Origin: Ananas comosus | Lineage: Eukaryota > Streptophyta > Magnoliopsida > Poales > Bromeliaceae | Length of the DNA: 64,000 nucleotides | Reading direction: 5' to 3' | NCBI RefSeq assembly: GCF_001540865.1 | Contig: NC_033635.1 | Coordinates: forward strand, 3,368,231 to 3,432,230 | Part shown: in pieces, positions 12,476-24,376 of the stretch | Layout: each line of letters starts with the position of its first letter | Numbering within the stretch: position 1 is the stretch's first letter | Notes under the pieces: model-generated | Database searches by the model: none | What the model was told of the DNA's origin: nothing | The model's input: only the letters and a program-made list of their open reading frames with translations | Made by a program: the position numbers and the translations under genes

Positions 12476-13230
12476 ATTTTATATATAGTATGGTAACTAT
12501 CCTTAATTTGAGAAAAAATTGAAAGACAATTAGGAAGATAAACTTGTCTCTCGCTTAAATTTTTTTTTTAACGGCTGCATAAAAAATTATAAACAATGTA
12601 GGAATGGTGTCAATTACTGTAGTTAACCCTTCTTGTGTAGTTTTTGTTTTATTAGTTGAATCTAAACATATCAAATTGGCTACCCTATTTCAAATTCATA
12701 TACAGCTAAAATTGCTACCAAATTATAACTGTATGTAATCAAATAATACATAAAATCAGTGAGATGTGAGCCGTCACAAAATAGTATCGTACAAATGCCT
12801 CATAATATTGTCATTCATACTTTATATATGTATAACATCTTAAATTACATATATAATTTAATTATAATTTTTTACTATATAAATATCAGCACATCAATAA
12901 CACAGCCTGCGGTGGATGCGAAAACATTATCCTCACAAAAAAGACAGCCATTGCTATTGAGCTTAACGACATAACCACCGGCGTGCTTGACAGCTCGTCT
13001 CGGTGAGGGCGACAGCTAAATCCACTCTGCAGTCTGAACCCACAACCACATCGTTGGGCCGAAGCTCGTACCGTTCGTCACCTTGTTTTGTACTACCAAA
13101 TTATTAATGCATTATTAATATACTGACATTTTGAGTAGAACCGACTTATTTATTAACTAGTCGACTTCAAACTAGCTTGTGAAAAATAAGTTAGATTGTT
13201 CAACACGCTACTGAATAAAAAATTTTAACT
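12476..13230. other. Intergenic sequence
   Basis: AT-rich, with no recognised gene, RNA or transposon end. The small open frame at 12759-12974 shows no protein features. Confidence 0.4.
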
Positions 13231-13377
13231 GACCGTCAGAAAAGCAAGTGGCAAAGGGTTTGGTGGTTGGTATCCGAGACCCAAGTTCGAATCCTTAGTT
13301 GATTCATATTTTCAGCTAAATTTATTTCTAAATAAAATAAACGAAGCGGGTAGCATGCTATCTATCTCTTAAAAAAA
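13231..13377 (+). mobile_element. tRNA-derived SINE copy
   Basis: Copy of the family best preserved at 29163. It has the 5' tRNA-like part (AAGCAAGTGGCAAAGGG), a Pol III B box (AGTTCGAATCC), a body with TTCAGCTAAATTTATTTCTA, and the 3' tail ACGAAGCGGGTAGCATGCTA, then A-rich sequence. A clear target duplication was not found. Confidence 0.85.
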
Positions 13378-13403
13378 ATTAAAAAAATAAAAAAAACTAA
13401 AAT

Positions 13404-13585
13404 CTTACTCTAATAAATTGAAATTCACAAAATATAGATCTCGTTATATTTGAATTGGCATAGATATTTGCAATACATACGTGTGCGTGTGTGTGTGTGC
13501 TTACTCTAATAAATTGAAATTCACAAAATATAGATCTCGTTATATTTGAATTGGCATAGATATTTGCAATACATACGTGTATATT
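13404..13585. repeat. 96-bp tandem duplication with a GT run
   Basis: The unit starting CTTACTCTAATAAATTG occurs at 13404 and again at 13500, nearly identical over about 80 bp. The first copy ends in a short GTGTGCGTGTGTG run. It begins just after the A-rich tail of the SINE at 13231. Confidence 0.9.
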
Positions 13586-13902
13586 CGAGTTGAATACGAG
13601 TGACTCGTGCTCGCCTTTGGCTTGTTAGTGTTTTGGACTAAAAGTATAATATGTGTTCAGCTTATTTATTAAATAAGTGATCTTTCTTTTAGTTAACTTT
13701 TCGACTTCTCGTCTTCTAATGGTCCGTTTGCCATCAGGGCAGAATATTTAAGTAAATAATGAAAGTCGGGCTGGTAAGTAATCTTGAGTTTATATCGAGC
13801 CGAACATGACCGACTCATGACTCATGAATAATAAGCTAGATTGTCAGTCCTAGTTGTAGGAATTCGAACACCTCCTCATATCTGTAAAGAGATCAGAATT
13901 TT

Positions 13903-14054
13903 TGTTTTTGAGAGATAGGTAGCACGCTACCGATCTTGTTTATTTCATTTAGAAAATAAACTTAGCTGAAAACATGAATCAACTAGAATTCGAATTTAGA
14001 ATTCCGAATACCAACCACTAAATTTTTTGCCACTTGCTATAGGGTGGATAAGAA
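13903..14054 (-). mobile_element. tRNA-derived SINE copy
   Basis: Minus-strand copy with the tail hairpin GGTAGCACGCTACC at its left end, the TTTATTTCATTTAGAAAATA block, and a tRNA-like head at the right (TGCCACTTGCTATAGGG). An 11-bp direct repeat ATCAGAATTTT flanks it (13892-13902 and 14055-14065). Confidence 0.85.
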
Positions 14055-14179
14055 ATCAGAATTTTGACTTCGGTAGGACGACGGTTCGAGTTCAAATTTG
14101 CAAAATTCAAGTATTAACTGTGCTTCCAAACAGTCCCTGGATTCACTGCTTCCGACGCTTCTGCTTTTCCGCGCAGCAG

Positions 14180-14426
14180 TAAGTGAGAAGGCGCGAAAAC
14201 TACATACTTCGGCGGCTCCGCTCCGTCCTTTCGACCTCTCCGATCGATGGCGACGTTCTCTCGACGCCGCGCGCACGACAACGCGGGCGTCCGATGCGCT
14301 GCTTCTCGTTCTTGTTTCCAACGATGGACTCTTCTCAGACCCAACTCTGCTCCTCCACCTCTCCCATAAAAAACCTGCTCGGAATCCCTTGGGTCCGTCC
14401 TTTCATTCCCTCTCCTGCAATTGGAG
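14180..14426 (+). other. Probable 5'UTR exon of the WEB gene with an upstream ORF
   Basis: GC-richer stretch upstream of the WEB coding exons, ending at a donor-like site (GGAG|GTACTT, GT at 14427-14428). The next acceptor (CACTTTCAG at 15322-15330) lies 10 bp before the WEB start codon, so a spliced 5'UTR is likely. An ATG at 14324 opens a frame (MDSSQTQLCSS...). If spliced to 15331 this frame hits a TGA within seven codons, so it would be an upstream ORF rather than part of the WEB protein. The exon's left limit is a guess. Confidence 0.45.
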
Positions 14427-15339
14427 GTACTTTTTTTTCTTTTTTTTCTCCTTTTTTTTGAAATATCGCTCCTTTTGTAAATTGTTGTCCTTTGATTGAT
14501 GGGATTTACAGTAGGTGATGTGAAAAATCTGGTTTTGATTTGCATTTTAGGAAAGCATTATTACTGTACAATCTTTACCTCTCCAGTACTATTAAATTGT
14601 TGTTGCAATCATTCAGCGTAGAGAAGGAAAAATTAAAAGCGCTTTTAGATTTTTTTTCGACATTTTATAATATAAAATTGATACTTTTAGCTCCAACAGT
14701 AGTAAAATAGGTTGTATCAATTAAGTAGAGCCTGTTTGGTCTTACTGAATAACTAAAAGCACGCAATATTAAATATTTCAAATAATTTCTTTATGCAGAA
14801 CTAGAAGCGCCAAATTAGAAATTTTGCATTTGAAACTCAAAAATCTAATTTTTTTGCCACCTACTGTAGCAAAAGCTTCAGAATTTTTCCTTTCTCAACC
14901 GCGATATTACAAACTTTTGCTAAAAGCGGAAGCAGAAGGGGGACCAAGCAGACCCTGTATTATAGTGGTAGAGGAGAAAAGCCTATATAAAGAGCTAAAA
15001 GGCACAAGAGAACAGATTGTGCAGGTGCATGTACATATGGTTCTGTTTATTGAAACATATCTATCTTACTCTATCATTCTTAAATAAAAACGAGTTTCTT
15101 CATTAATTTCTGGGTCTTTGAGACTTTCATTTATTAATTCAACTGGTTCATGCTGCTTGCTGACTATATTTGCACTAAGTTTACTAATGATCTCATGTCG
15201 AAGCTATACGCGAGTCCATAGTCAATGTTTGTTTGTGAATTTAATGCTGAGGATACTCGTTCATATCGTGTTTTGATTTCCTTATTCAATGTAATTGCCA
15301 AATGTTATACTATAAACCCCTCACTTTCAGGAAGAAGGA

Positions 15340-16895
15340 ATGGCTGAGATCAATTCAAAGCCGTTTGAGTCCGTACAGGCCGCGCTATCCCTATTTGAGG
15401 AGAAAACTGATCGAAAGAAGTTCGGCTCAACTGGTAATGTGGTAAGTGCATTTCTAAAGGTAGAATTATAGTAAAAGAGCTTACTGTTCACATGTACTCG
15501 AGCATTTTCTTACCTGGTTCCCTTTTCTCGAATCATCAGGAAGCGCGGAAGGAGGAGTCGGACATCTTATTGAAGGAATTGGCCAATTGCAAAGTGCTGC
15601 TCGAAATAAAAGAATCTTTAAATATGCAATCCAATCTCAAGCTCGAAGTATGTCGGAAAACGATTGAAGAGCTGTCGACACAGTTGAAGAATGTTGAAGT
15701 TGAAAGCGATAAGTATGAGAGAGAATATTTGAAAGCTCAAGGCCATATTGCGAAGCTTGAATATGATAACAAGGTGATTAAAGGCCAAATCATGGAATTT
15801 GAGAGTAAAAAGGATCACCATTGTGTTTGCATGAAATCTCTGCTCAATGCTGCCGGCGAATCAAAAGTTACTGCATGGGGAGAAATGTTGGCAAAAACTA
15901 TAGAAATAGATTATTTTCAAATGGAACTGAAGCAAGTAAAAGAGTTGTATCTATCATCTCGAAATGTTTCTTCGGATGCAATTGATTACTTGAGCCAAAC
16001 TCAATCAAAAATTGAGATGATGCAAATGGAAAACATTGGAAATTCAGTGTATATGGTGACAATGGAGGATGGCATCAGAAGAATGGAAGAAGTTCTTCAA
16101 AGTGCGAGGCAGAAAATCGCTGAATTGAACTGCCAAGTTGAAACTCTCCAAAGAAGTATGCAGGAAATGAATGGTGAGATGTCTGAGATGAGGACCAGGG
16201 AGCTGGAATTGGAAGTAGAAATTGTGCTGCTAAATACTGAGCTCCACAGAAGCAGGACGCCAATCGCTGGCGCTGAGGTTGCAGAAGCAAGGTTTAGTAG
16301 TGCTCAAGCTGGGTTGTGTCTTGCTGTGCAGCAACTGTCGATGCAAGCTGAAAAAGCCAAGAGCTTGAAACTTCCTATAAATAGTGTCGCTGATGTGGTG
16401 ATCGATGATGAGGCATCTGAAGTAAACCAAGAAGCAGTTGTCCAGAAATATTCAGGAAAAGCCAATGTGCTAGCAGACATTCCACTTAAGAATGATTGCG
16501 AACCACTTGTACGTGAACATAAAAATGAGACGGATACCTTAAGAGAAGAGTTGGAAACTGCTAAGGCTGAGATCAATGACTTGAGATTCAGTTTAAAAGA
16601 GGCAGTAAGGAGAAATGGGCTTGCTGAGAAAGGTAAGGCGGCAATAGAAGACCAACTGAGGAGCTGGAGGAAGCAGCAGCAACAACAACGAAGATGTGCT
16701 TCAGAAGCTAAAATGGAGCGTATCGTCACAAGAAATGTGAATATGGTGTATGCAAATCCTTCAGCATATGAACTATCTATCAGCAAGCCAGTGCTTCGTG
16801 GGGTATCTTTACATGCAAATCGAAGTGCTTCGTTTGGTAATGAGAAGCATTTCAATTATGTTCCTCTTGGTAAGATCCTCAATATGAAATATTAG
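15340..16895 (+). CDS. WEB family (DUF827) coiled-coil protein
   Basis: Plant WEB-family protein; founders WEB1 and PMI2 maintain the speed of light-induced chloroplast movement on actin. Two coding exons: 15340-15441 (34 codons) and 15540-16895, phase 0, borders GTAAGT and ATCATCAG. The product is 485 aa. The family signature is in exon 1: residues 7-20 read KPFESVQAALSLFE. Almost all of exon 2 is predicted coiled coil rich in E, K, L and Q (from ARKEESDILLKELANCK onward), with heptads through about residue 420, a short Q-run (KQQQQQR), and a basic/serine C-terminal tail ending PLGKILNMKY. The start follows directly after a 5'UTR acceptor. A donor-like GTAAGA at 16870 overlaps the last codons, so an alternatively spliced C terminus is possible. 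No signal peptide or membrane segment is seen. Confidence 0.9.
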
Positions 16896-19680
16896 TCATG
16901 TCGATTGTGTGACATGCCCAAGTTTCATACTGAAAAATATCTCACCACGTGAGTTGGATTTTAAAGTCAGCTGTTTAGCTTTTTAAACTAGCACGAGTTA
17001 TGTTGAATGATAATTTCTTTTGTCCTCATAATCTATTAACTGGTGATTGAACTTGACCAGCTTTGGATTCAAATCTGATTAGTAAAATGCGATCAATTGA
17101 GCAGACAATTCTTCAGCCAGATCTACCAAATAGGAAATCTTCTTTGTATTTGACAGTTCTTTTTCTTCTTCTTTTTTTTCAGGGAGAGATAGATTTTGGT
17201 TATGGATTGAGTCTGTTCTGTTGCAAGTCGGGTGCTCAGTTATACCTCATAAAAATGACATTTTCTTGGGGCTAGTCATGTCATGTTATGGGTGCCTTTC
17301 CGTGCTTACTTGACAAGTAGCACAATTAGTTTTTTTGCAGGAACTTAAAATGCATAGTTGCCTTTTCTTCCGCCAGAAGTCCTTTTTTATTATTTTTAAC
17401 ACTTCCGATTATAAGACTACCAATGAAACAACTTTTTTTGGACCAAGATTAATAATTCTTAGATTCGTTGTGTTCTTCTCTTTCTTGCTTCTAATATGTT
17501 CTCACTCTTAGACCCCAAAAGCAAGGTTTTTCATCCCCCTTCAAAATTCTTCAATAAAATTTTGCAGCATTATCGGTTGTTTTGTAGCATCCATAGCTGC
17601 CTATCATTCTTAGGAACTACTGATATCATGAAAACAAGTTACTGCTATTTGTCAATAGTGACTTTCTGATGATAGAGAAACGGATCACCTTCTCCAACAA
17701 AGAGAAGAAATATGAAGATTTGTTGCGTTCAAGATTTATCTGGATTTATGAGATGGCTCTCTTATGCAATGTGTGCAATATGAGCATTAGTACGGCGAGC
17801 AACAATGTAGCTGCTTCCCTGAGAGACACTTAGATTTGCAAAGCATACGTGATTATGATTAAGGAGATGGTTAGAGATCACTGTTATATTAGCCTAACAT
17901 TTGTGTTGCAGGTTTGGCTTGGATTGACCTAATGTTTTCCGAATTGCTCTATCTATTAGAAGTTGCTTGGAAACGCAATTGTTGTCACATGTCATGGTAG
18001 TAGGTGTTCTAAGGAATTAAGTTGTAAGGTAAATCTCTAGTTAGATCATGCACAATGGACTGACATGTTTTCAGAAAAATGTAATTCAATCTCCAACGCA
18101 GAATCGTACAAATGTAATCCTCGGTCAGAATCATCGATCCTTGCAATATGCTAAATGAAAACTAGCAAGAATGGAGAAGATTTCTACTAAAAATACAGAA
18201 GATTACTTCCCAATTGATGATCAAGTGGAGAAGGAAGAAAATGTTCACACTCAAACAAAATAATCAGTATTGTTGAGGATGCTATATTGGCATCCAAGGC
18301 ATAAGCAAATCACTCCAAAATGTTAGGCAAATGTCTCGAGCTTATTATCGAGAAGAGAACATAGATGATGCTTTCATTTTATTCAATTGCCTTTCCTTCT
18401 TCTGAGCTCTCTTTTTATATTTTTTCTGAAACTTTGTTAATCAGCAGTATGAAGTGGCATCATGGTGTGTTGTGAACATTTAATTGCAGCATTTGGGCAA
18501 AAGTATAACTATATTACGCCAAAAAGCTTTGCATTATGAATTTTGTTGGTGCATGGATACTTTAATTTGCCATGCCTCATATTCTCCAGCATCTTTTGGA
18601 CACAAGTAGCAACCTCTTGTATGCTTTCACCTAAGGCATGTTCTTATGATTCTATGCAGAGGTAGAACAAAAACACTCACATGGAGAGGAATCATTTGCA
18701 CTAATCACACACTCAATTCGCGACAAATACAATGAATAGCACTCTTGTTAGAAGATCTAAAACCTTTTCTATGCAGTATTCTCAATCATTTGCTCATAAA
18801 TGAGTTGTCTGTTTCATTTTATATGCCATCTTAAACCTTGCTTTTCGTGCTGAGAATGTCTTTTTGTTACCTAAATTCCTTTTCTTTTTCCTGTTCCTCT
18901 CCTGGACTTGGATTTATAATGATCACTTCTCTGTTGTGAACATTGACTACTATAAGCTCAAATCAAGGGGACACATTATCTTTTTCAATCATGTGATCTG
19001 ATCAAATAATTAGTGCAGGAAAGAGCATTTCCTTTGGACATCTGTGCACATGGGAGTGAGTGTTTTTTATTACTTAGTTCTCTCTCCAGGGCTTACACTT
19101 TCAATAAAATTGCCCTTTGATTGATCTTACTGTTCTGGTTCCAGGTAATGGAGTTAGGTCTCATTTGGTCTCATTCTGATGTTGCACATCTTTACACCCT
19201 GTGCTTACCAACCACATGCAAATTGAAACAGTGGATTTTTTTTTTTTTTTTTTAACTTAATTGTGGGGTATTTTTGTCTTAATACTGTGGGAGTTGTTGG
19301 GTTGCTTAGATTCTCCTGTGCTGGTGCACATACTGTGAAGAGAATATAATCAATTAAAACTCTTTGATTAGTATTAAGAGCATGCCAAACCTTTGTACCC
19401 AAAAAAGGTTGCATGGTAATCAAGATTCCAGTAATTTTGCACATGTTTTGTTTATTTGAGAAGCAGAAACCAGAGTTTCATGAAAGTGAAAAATGCCTAG
19501 AGCTTCTGACTGAAACAAAAGATTGTAGCAAATTTTGGACTCTTAGAGTAGTTTTTATGTAAAGCTTTTGTTTTTTGGTGTAGAAAAAAACTCGAATATA
19601 TAGCAACAGTATTTCTGTAGAAGATTCAGTAGCATCAAAATAGGCCATTAGCTTTGAATTTTCAGTGCAAGGTGCGAAAT
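16896..19680. other. Intergenic 3' of the WEB gene
   Basis: About 2.8 kb with no convincing gene, RNA or complete transposon. It includes a poly-T run near 19236. A possible extra 3' exon of the WEB gene could start after TGACCAG near 17060, but nothing in it looks conserved. Confidence 0.45.
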
Positions 19681-20242
19681 GTTGCTTAGTTTATTTTTAG
19701 GGTAAACTTCAAATACCCACTTGTGGTTTCACACTTTCTTACTTTAGTACCCTGTGATTTAAAGTGTATCGCGTTAGCTCCTGTGATTTTGCACTTTCTC
19801 ACTTTTGTACCCTGTGATTTAAAGTGTATCGCTTTTGTACCCTGTGATTTTGCACTTTCTCACTTTTGTACCATGTGATTTAAAATGTTGCTTAGTTTAT
19901 TTTTAGGGTAAACTTCAAATACCCACTTGTGGTTTCACAGTTTCTTACTTTAGTACCCTGTGATTTAAAGTGTATCGCGTTAGCTCCTGTGATTTTGCAC
20001 TTTCTCACTTTTGTACCCTGTGATTTAAAGTGTATCGCTTTTGTACCCTGTGATTTTGCACTTTCTCACTTTTGTACCATGTGATTTAAAATGTTGCTTA
20101 GTTTATTTTTAGGGTAAACTTCAAATACCCACTTGTGGTTTCACAGTTTCTTACTTTAGTACCCTGTGATTTAAAGTGTATCGCGTTAGCTCCTGTGATT
20201 TTGCACTTTCTCACTTTTGTACCCTGTGATTTAAAGTGTATC
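19681..20242. repeat. 206-bp tandem repeat, 2.7 copies
   Basis: Units begin at 19681, 19887 and 20093 with GTTGCTTAGTTTATTTTTAG. Each contains 20 bp of non-element flank, then the MITE terminus GGGTAAACTTCAAATACC and its first subrepeats. Copies 2 and 3 share a TTTCACAG variant where copy 1 has TTTCACAC, so copy 3 probably arose from copy 2 or vice versa. The third copy runs into the rest of the parent element. Confidence 0.93.
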
Positions 20243-21141
20243 AAGTTAGTATCTTGTGGTTTCATTTTTCTCCTTTTATTATTTAGGGAAAACTTCAAAA
20301 ACCCCCCTTGTGGTTTCAATTTTTTTCACTTTAGTATCCTGTGGTTTAAAATGTATCAAGTTAGTACCCTGTGGTTTCTCACTTTATCACTTTAGTACCC
20401 TGTGGTTTAAAGTGTATCAAGTTAGTACCCTGTGGTTTTGCACTTTATCACTTTAGTACCCTGTGGTTTTAATTTGTATCAAGTTAGTACCCTGTGGTTT
20501 TTTAAATCACAGGGTACTAAAGTGATAAAGTGTGAAACCACAGGGTACTAAAGTGATAAAGTGCAAAACCACAGGGTACTAACTTGATACACTTTAAACC
20601 ACAGGGTACTAAAGTGATAAAGTGAGAAATCACAGGGTACTAACTTGATAAACTTTAAACCACAGGGTACTAAAATGAAAAAGTGTGAAACCACAGGGAG
20701 GGTTTTTGAAGTTTTCCCTATTATTTATTTTACTAATTTTTTTCGTTAAATCAGTGACAAAATTAAAATTAAAGGGTATTAAAGTGAATATTCGATAAAC
20801 CTAGGTAGGGTATGTAAAGTTTTTTTGTATATAATTTAGCGAAATACTAACGGAGGAAAAAACAATCAGTAGCAAAGTTAAAACTAAATGGTACTAAAGT
20901 AAATATCGATAAATCTAGATACGGCATCTGAAATCTTTATATATAATTTAATAAAATATTAATAGAGGAGCCGACGAAAAAAAAAAAAAAACCACAGGGT
21001 GTTAAATTGATACACTTTAAATCACAGAATATTAAAGTAAGAAAGTACGAAACCATGAAAAACTAAATTGATATATTCTAAACCACAGAATAATAATGTG
21101 AAAAAATGCGAAACCACATGCGTTATATTTGAAGTTTTTCT
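19699..21141. mobile_element. Mutator-type MITE, internally amplified and interrupted
   Basis: Parent element beginning with GGGTAAACTTCAAATACC and ending near ATATTTGAAGTTTTTC (21126-21141). Its interior matches the copy at 24863 (TTTTTCGTTAAATCAGTGAC, AAGTGAATATTCGATAAACC). Its left part has been tandemly amplified (19681-20242), and a second member of the same family is inserted at 20286-20718. The target duplication at the outer ends is not clean. Confidence 0.8.
20286..20718. mobile_element. Nested Mutator-type hairpin MITE
   Basis: A 433-bp element flanked by a perfect 9-bp direct repeat TATTATTTA (20277-20285 and 20719-20727), the duplication length of the Mutator superfamily. The ends are GGGAAAACTTCAAAAACCC and its near-perfect inverse. 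The whole element is close to a palindrome: the left half is serial copies of a motif like TTTAGTACCCTGTGGTTT, the right half the reverse complement, with a short centre near 20500. It is inserted within another member of its own family. Confidence 0.92.
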
Positions 21142-21168
21142 TTTTATTTTGGACAATGCATTTGGTAA

Positions 21169-21295
21169 CACCCCGTTTGAAATAGGTACAAGAGGGGGGA
21201 TAACTCCTTATCCCCCTCTTGTACCTAAACACAATTTGGAGGGGGGTGGAACACTTGGAACAAGGGGTGGAACACTTGTTCCACCCCTCCCGGGT

Positions 21296-21327
<32 letters not shown>

Positions 21328-21849
21328 AATTTAAATTTTAATTTTTAAAATTTATAATTTAGTTTTTTAAAATTTAAATTTATAATTTTAAATTATAAAT
21401 TTTAATGTTTAAATTATAAATTTGATATTTGTAATTTTTAAATTTTAAATTTAATTTTTTAGATTTAAAATTTAAAATTTTATATTTTATGTCTTTCAAA
21501 TTTAAATTTGATCTTAAATTTAAAATTTGATATTTAAAATTAAATTTTGAAAATTATAAGTTTTAATTTTAATTTCAAATTTAAAAATTTAAAAATTAAA
21601 AATTTTAATTTAAAATTATTAGTTTAAAATGTTAAATTCAATTATAGAGGTAAAATTATTATTTTCTATCTATAACTACCAACTATTCCACCTTATACTC
21701 AAATTTTCATCCAAACATAATTTTTCTAGTTCCAGCTTATACTCATATTTTTATCTAAATAAAAAAATACTTTTGTTTCTACGAAAATTCATTCTTGTAC
21801 CTATTTTCGGTATAATTAGTTCTTACTTATATTCCAACCAAACGGAGCC
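21169..21849. mobile_element. PIF/Harbinger-like MITE
   Basis: Flanked by TAA on both sides (21166-21168 and 21850-21852). Left end CACCCCGTTTGAAATAGG; the right end in reverse complement is GGCTCCGTTTGGTTGG. A (GA)n run sits at 21297-21322. The interior from 21325 is AAATTT-type AT-rich sequence like that at 11760-12290. The terminal match is modest, so the superfamily call is tentative. Confidence 0.6.
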
Positions 21850-23727
21850 TAAAAGTACAAAAGGTTTTCAGGGTTTTCAGGCATTAATTGAGGAACTGTG
21901 TGCATGCTTTTACTTGTACAAACAAATTAAAGTAGGCATTCCTTTTTGACTGGTAATGTGACTGCAATTAAAATGAGAGAGAGAGAGACTTGCTAGCTAA
22001 GTATCAATGTATGCACAGAAATATCCTTGCATGTACTGGTGACTTTTTCATCATCTTCCACATTAAATTCCACAAGCATCAATTTCCCAAGTAGAAAATT
22101 GCATGCCCATGTCATGTGTATGCTAATTCCTTTTGCCTCATCTTAATTAACCTAGCGAGAATCTTGCGAAAAAAAAGAAAAAAAGAAAAAAAAAGTATTT
22201 ATAAATCATTTTCAATGGTGAATTAAGAGGAAGTATATATCTACCCAAAAAATAATAATAAAAATCCACATGCCAATTAGTATTTTATATAAATTCATTA
22301 ATTTTTTTTTCTTTTTGGACCTCCTGTTTGGGATTGCAAAAATAATGTGTTACAAAAAATAGTTACATTGTGTATATCCTAATTAATAGGTTAAGATATA
22401 ATTTTTTTGCTACCAGTTATTTATATATTTATTTATTTTTGCAATAAACCTAGGATTAATTTGGAAAAAAAATATTGACGGCCTAAAACAGCTATAAAAA
22501 TAAAAATATTACACTCTTTCGATCGATAAAATAATTAATCGGACATATTTCCTTTTTTGATTCTTTTCTCAAAAAAGATGATAAAAGTTGTGGCTATTTT
22601 AATTCTCTTCAAAAAAAGAGTTTATTTGACACCTATTAATGGAGTCCATACGTAAGCTCAATGGTGTCATCAAATTAAAGTTACAATCAAGTGTATAATA
22701 ATTTAATTAAGCGTACGTTACGGACCTGGAGATTTTAATAATTAATAAAACGTTATTGTTGTTGTTTGTTTTAAAAATGATATATACATACTCCAAATTG
22801 CTGTAGATCGAATCATAGAAATATATAGAATACCACGTGGATCCTTGGACCATATCTTATACATCATGCATGCAATGTTTGACACGTCTTTGCATGCACG
22901 TGCAAAAGACCAAACAGGGACATTCTTTGTTTCTCTAGAAAAAGTGTCCCGTGTCACATTTCCCCTCACACGGACATTAATTAAGGTTACGTAAACAGAT
23001 AACCAATAGAAAAAAATAAAATTATATATAATAAAAATTCTTGTCCTTAGCTAGAAAGAATATATATATATATAAGAATTGAATTTAGAACATGTGAAAA
23101 CGATACACACAAGAAACCAAAAAATGTGAAATATTTTTTACCGTGCAGTTGAAAAATTAAGATATTATAAATTAATTTGCGAAGACTACACATAAATTCT
23201 CCATCAAATATAGTAATAGGGATTAGCTAGTGGACCTACTTTTACAATAATACAAATATAGTAATAGAGAAAAGATAAGTTTTGGTGAAACACAAATAAA
23301 CGTAATTATAACTTAACCATATGTGGTAACTGAACAAATCACATGCTCACTATTAATTAATAGATTATGAATGGACACTTTAAGCACTCGTGCACGATGA
23401 GACACGCTAGTTTTCTTTTGAAAAATCCGAATAATACAAAAGAACACACCTGTGACAAAGGACATAACCATTGAAAACTTAAAATATTATTAATTATAAA
23501 AATAAGCCTAAGTTTTAACAATTGGAGCGTATTTATTATTAAAGTTCACCAAAGGCCAGGCGAAAAAAACTTAGGATGAAAAAACATATATGTTTCTCTG
23601 TTTTATTTCCGAACAGGTTGTAAAAATAATAATTTAATCTACTTATTGTAATATGCAAGTTATATAATTTCAAGAGACAAAAAAACCTTTATATTTTCGT
23701 ATATCATGCTAGGGATGTGTGTCACAC
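21850..23727. other. Intergenic, AT-rich
   Basis: No gene, RNA or defined transposon end recognised. There are several poly-A/T tracts and TGCATGCA words. The small open frames have no protein signature. Confidence 0.45.
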
Positions 23728-23742
23728 AATAGGAGGAGTTTT

Positions 23743-24376
23743 TTTTTGAGGAAAGATAGCAAGCTACCTGCTTCATTTATTGAATGTATAAACTAGGCTA
23801 CATGGATGAGACAACTCGGGCCTCGAAGAGCGATACAACAGTCATAAAAAAAAAAAAAAAAAAAAACAACACACACACACACGCGCACACACACACACAC
23901 ACTAAAGGACCGATCGTAAGAGGGGTTTTCAGGACTTCAAAAGCTGCTTAATCCGTTGTACAATCAAAACAGGGTCGAAATGGACGTTTCGAAAGATCAA
24001 ATCATTCCTGGCCTTCCAAATGGTCCACCAGCAAGCGACCAATTCAGGTAAACTATTTTGCTTATTATGTATCCCTTTCTTGGCCAACCACCTATCCCAG
24101 ACGTAACGTGCGTCTTCTCCCATCTCCCCAGCCCGAACTCCCTCTCGAATCATCACCATACAGAATTTGATAACAACGCATTGAGAGAACAAGTGGTCCA
24201 CTGTCTTCTCATATACCCTGCACAGCACACAGACAGAATCTCCGATCCAGCCTTTCTTCACAAGGTTATCAGCTATAAGAGGGCTCTTCTTAAGAACCAG
24301 CCAACAGAACACTTTAACCTTTAGGGAAATTTGGAGCCTCTAGATCTTGGACGCACGTCCATCCCTCGTACCCCCG
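23743..24376 (-). mobile_element. 5'-truncated LINE with 15-bp target duplication
   Basis: A 634-bp insertion flanked by the perfect direct repeat AATAGGAGGAGTTTT (23728-23742 and 24377-24391). Read on the minus strand it carries the end of an ORF2, a 3'UTR containing an (AC/GT)n run and an internal A/T run (about 23846-23865), then the tail AATAAATGAAGCAGGTAGC..TGCTATCTTTCCTC and poly-A. The 5' end is cut off, as usual for target-primed reverse transcription. The 3' tail resembles that of the SINE family in this window. Confidence 0.93.
23929..24312 (-). pseudogene. LINE ORF2 C-terminal fragment (zf-RVT domain)
   Basis: A 127-residue uninterrupted frame within the truncated LINE. It contains the reverse-transcriptase zinc-binding motif CVLCRVYEKTVDHLFSQC (C-x2-C-x8-H-x4-C), preceded by LIADNLVKKGWIG and followed by the W-rich segment ACWWTIWKARNDLIF. 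The polymerase and endonuclease domains are absent, so it cannot be active. The lack of stops suggests a fairly recent insertion. Confidence 0.9.

Noticed and set aside
20098..20456. Phe/Leu-rich short proteins in the MITE cluster
   Set aside because: They are translations of the tandem CTTTAGTACCCTGTGGTTT-type motif, not proteins.
19681..20700. CRISPR-like regularly spaced repeat
   Set aside because: The repeats are tandem or inverted MITE subrepeats with no unique spacers, in a eukaryotic genome.
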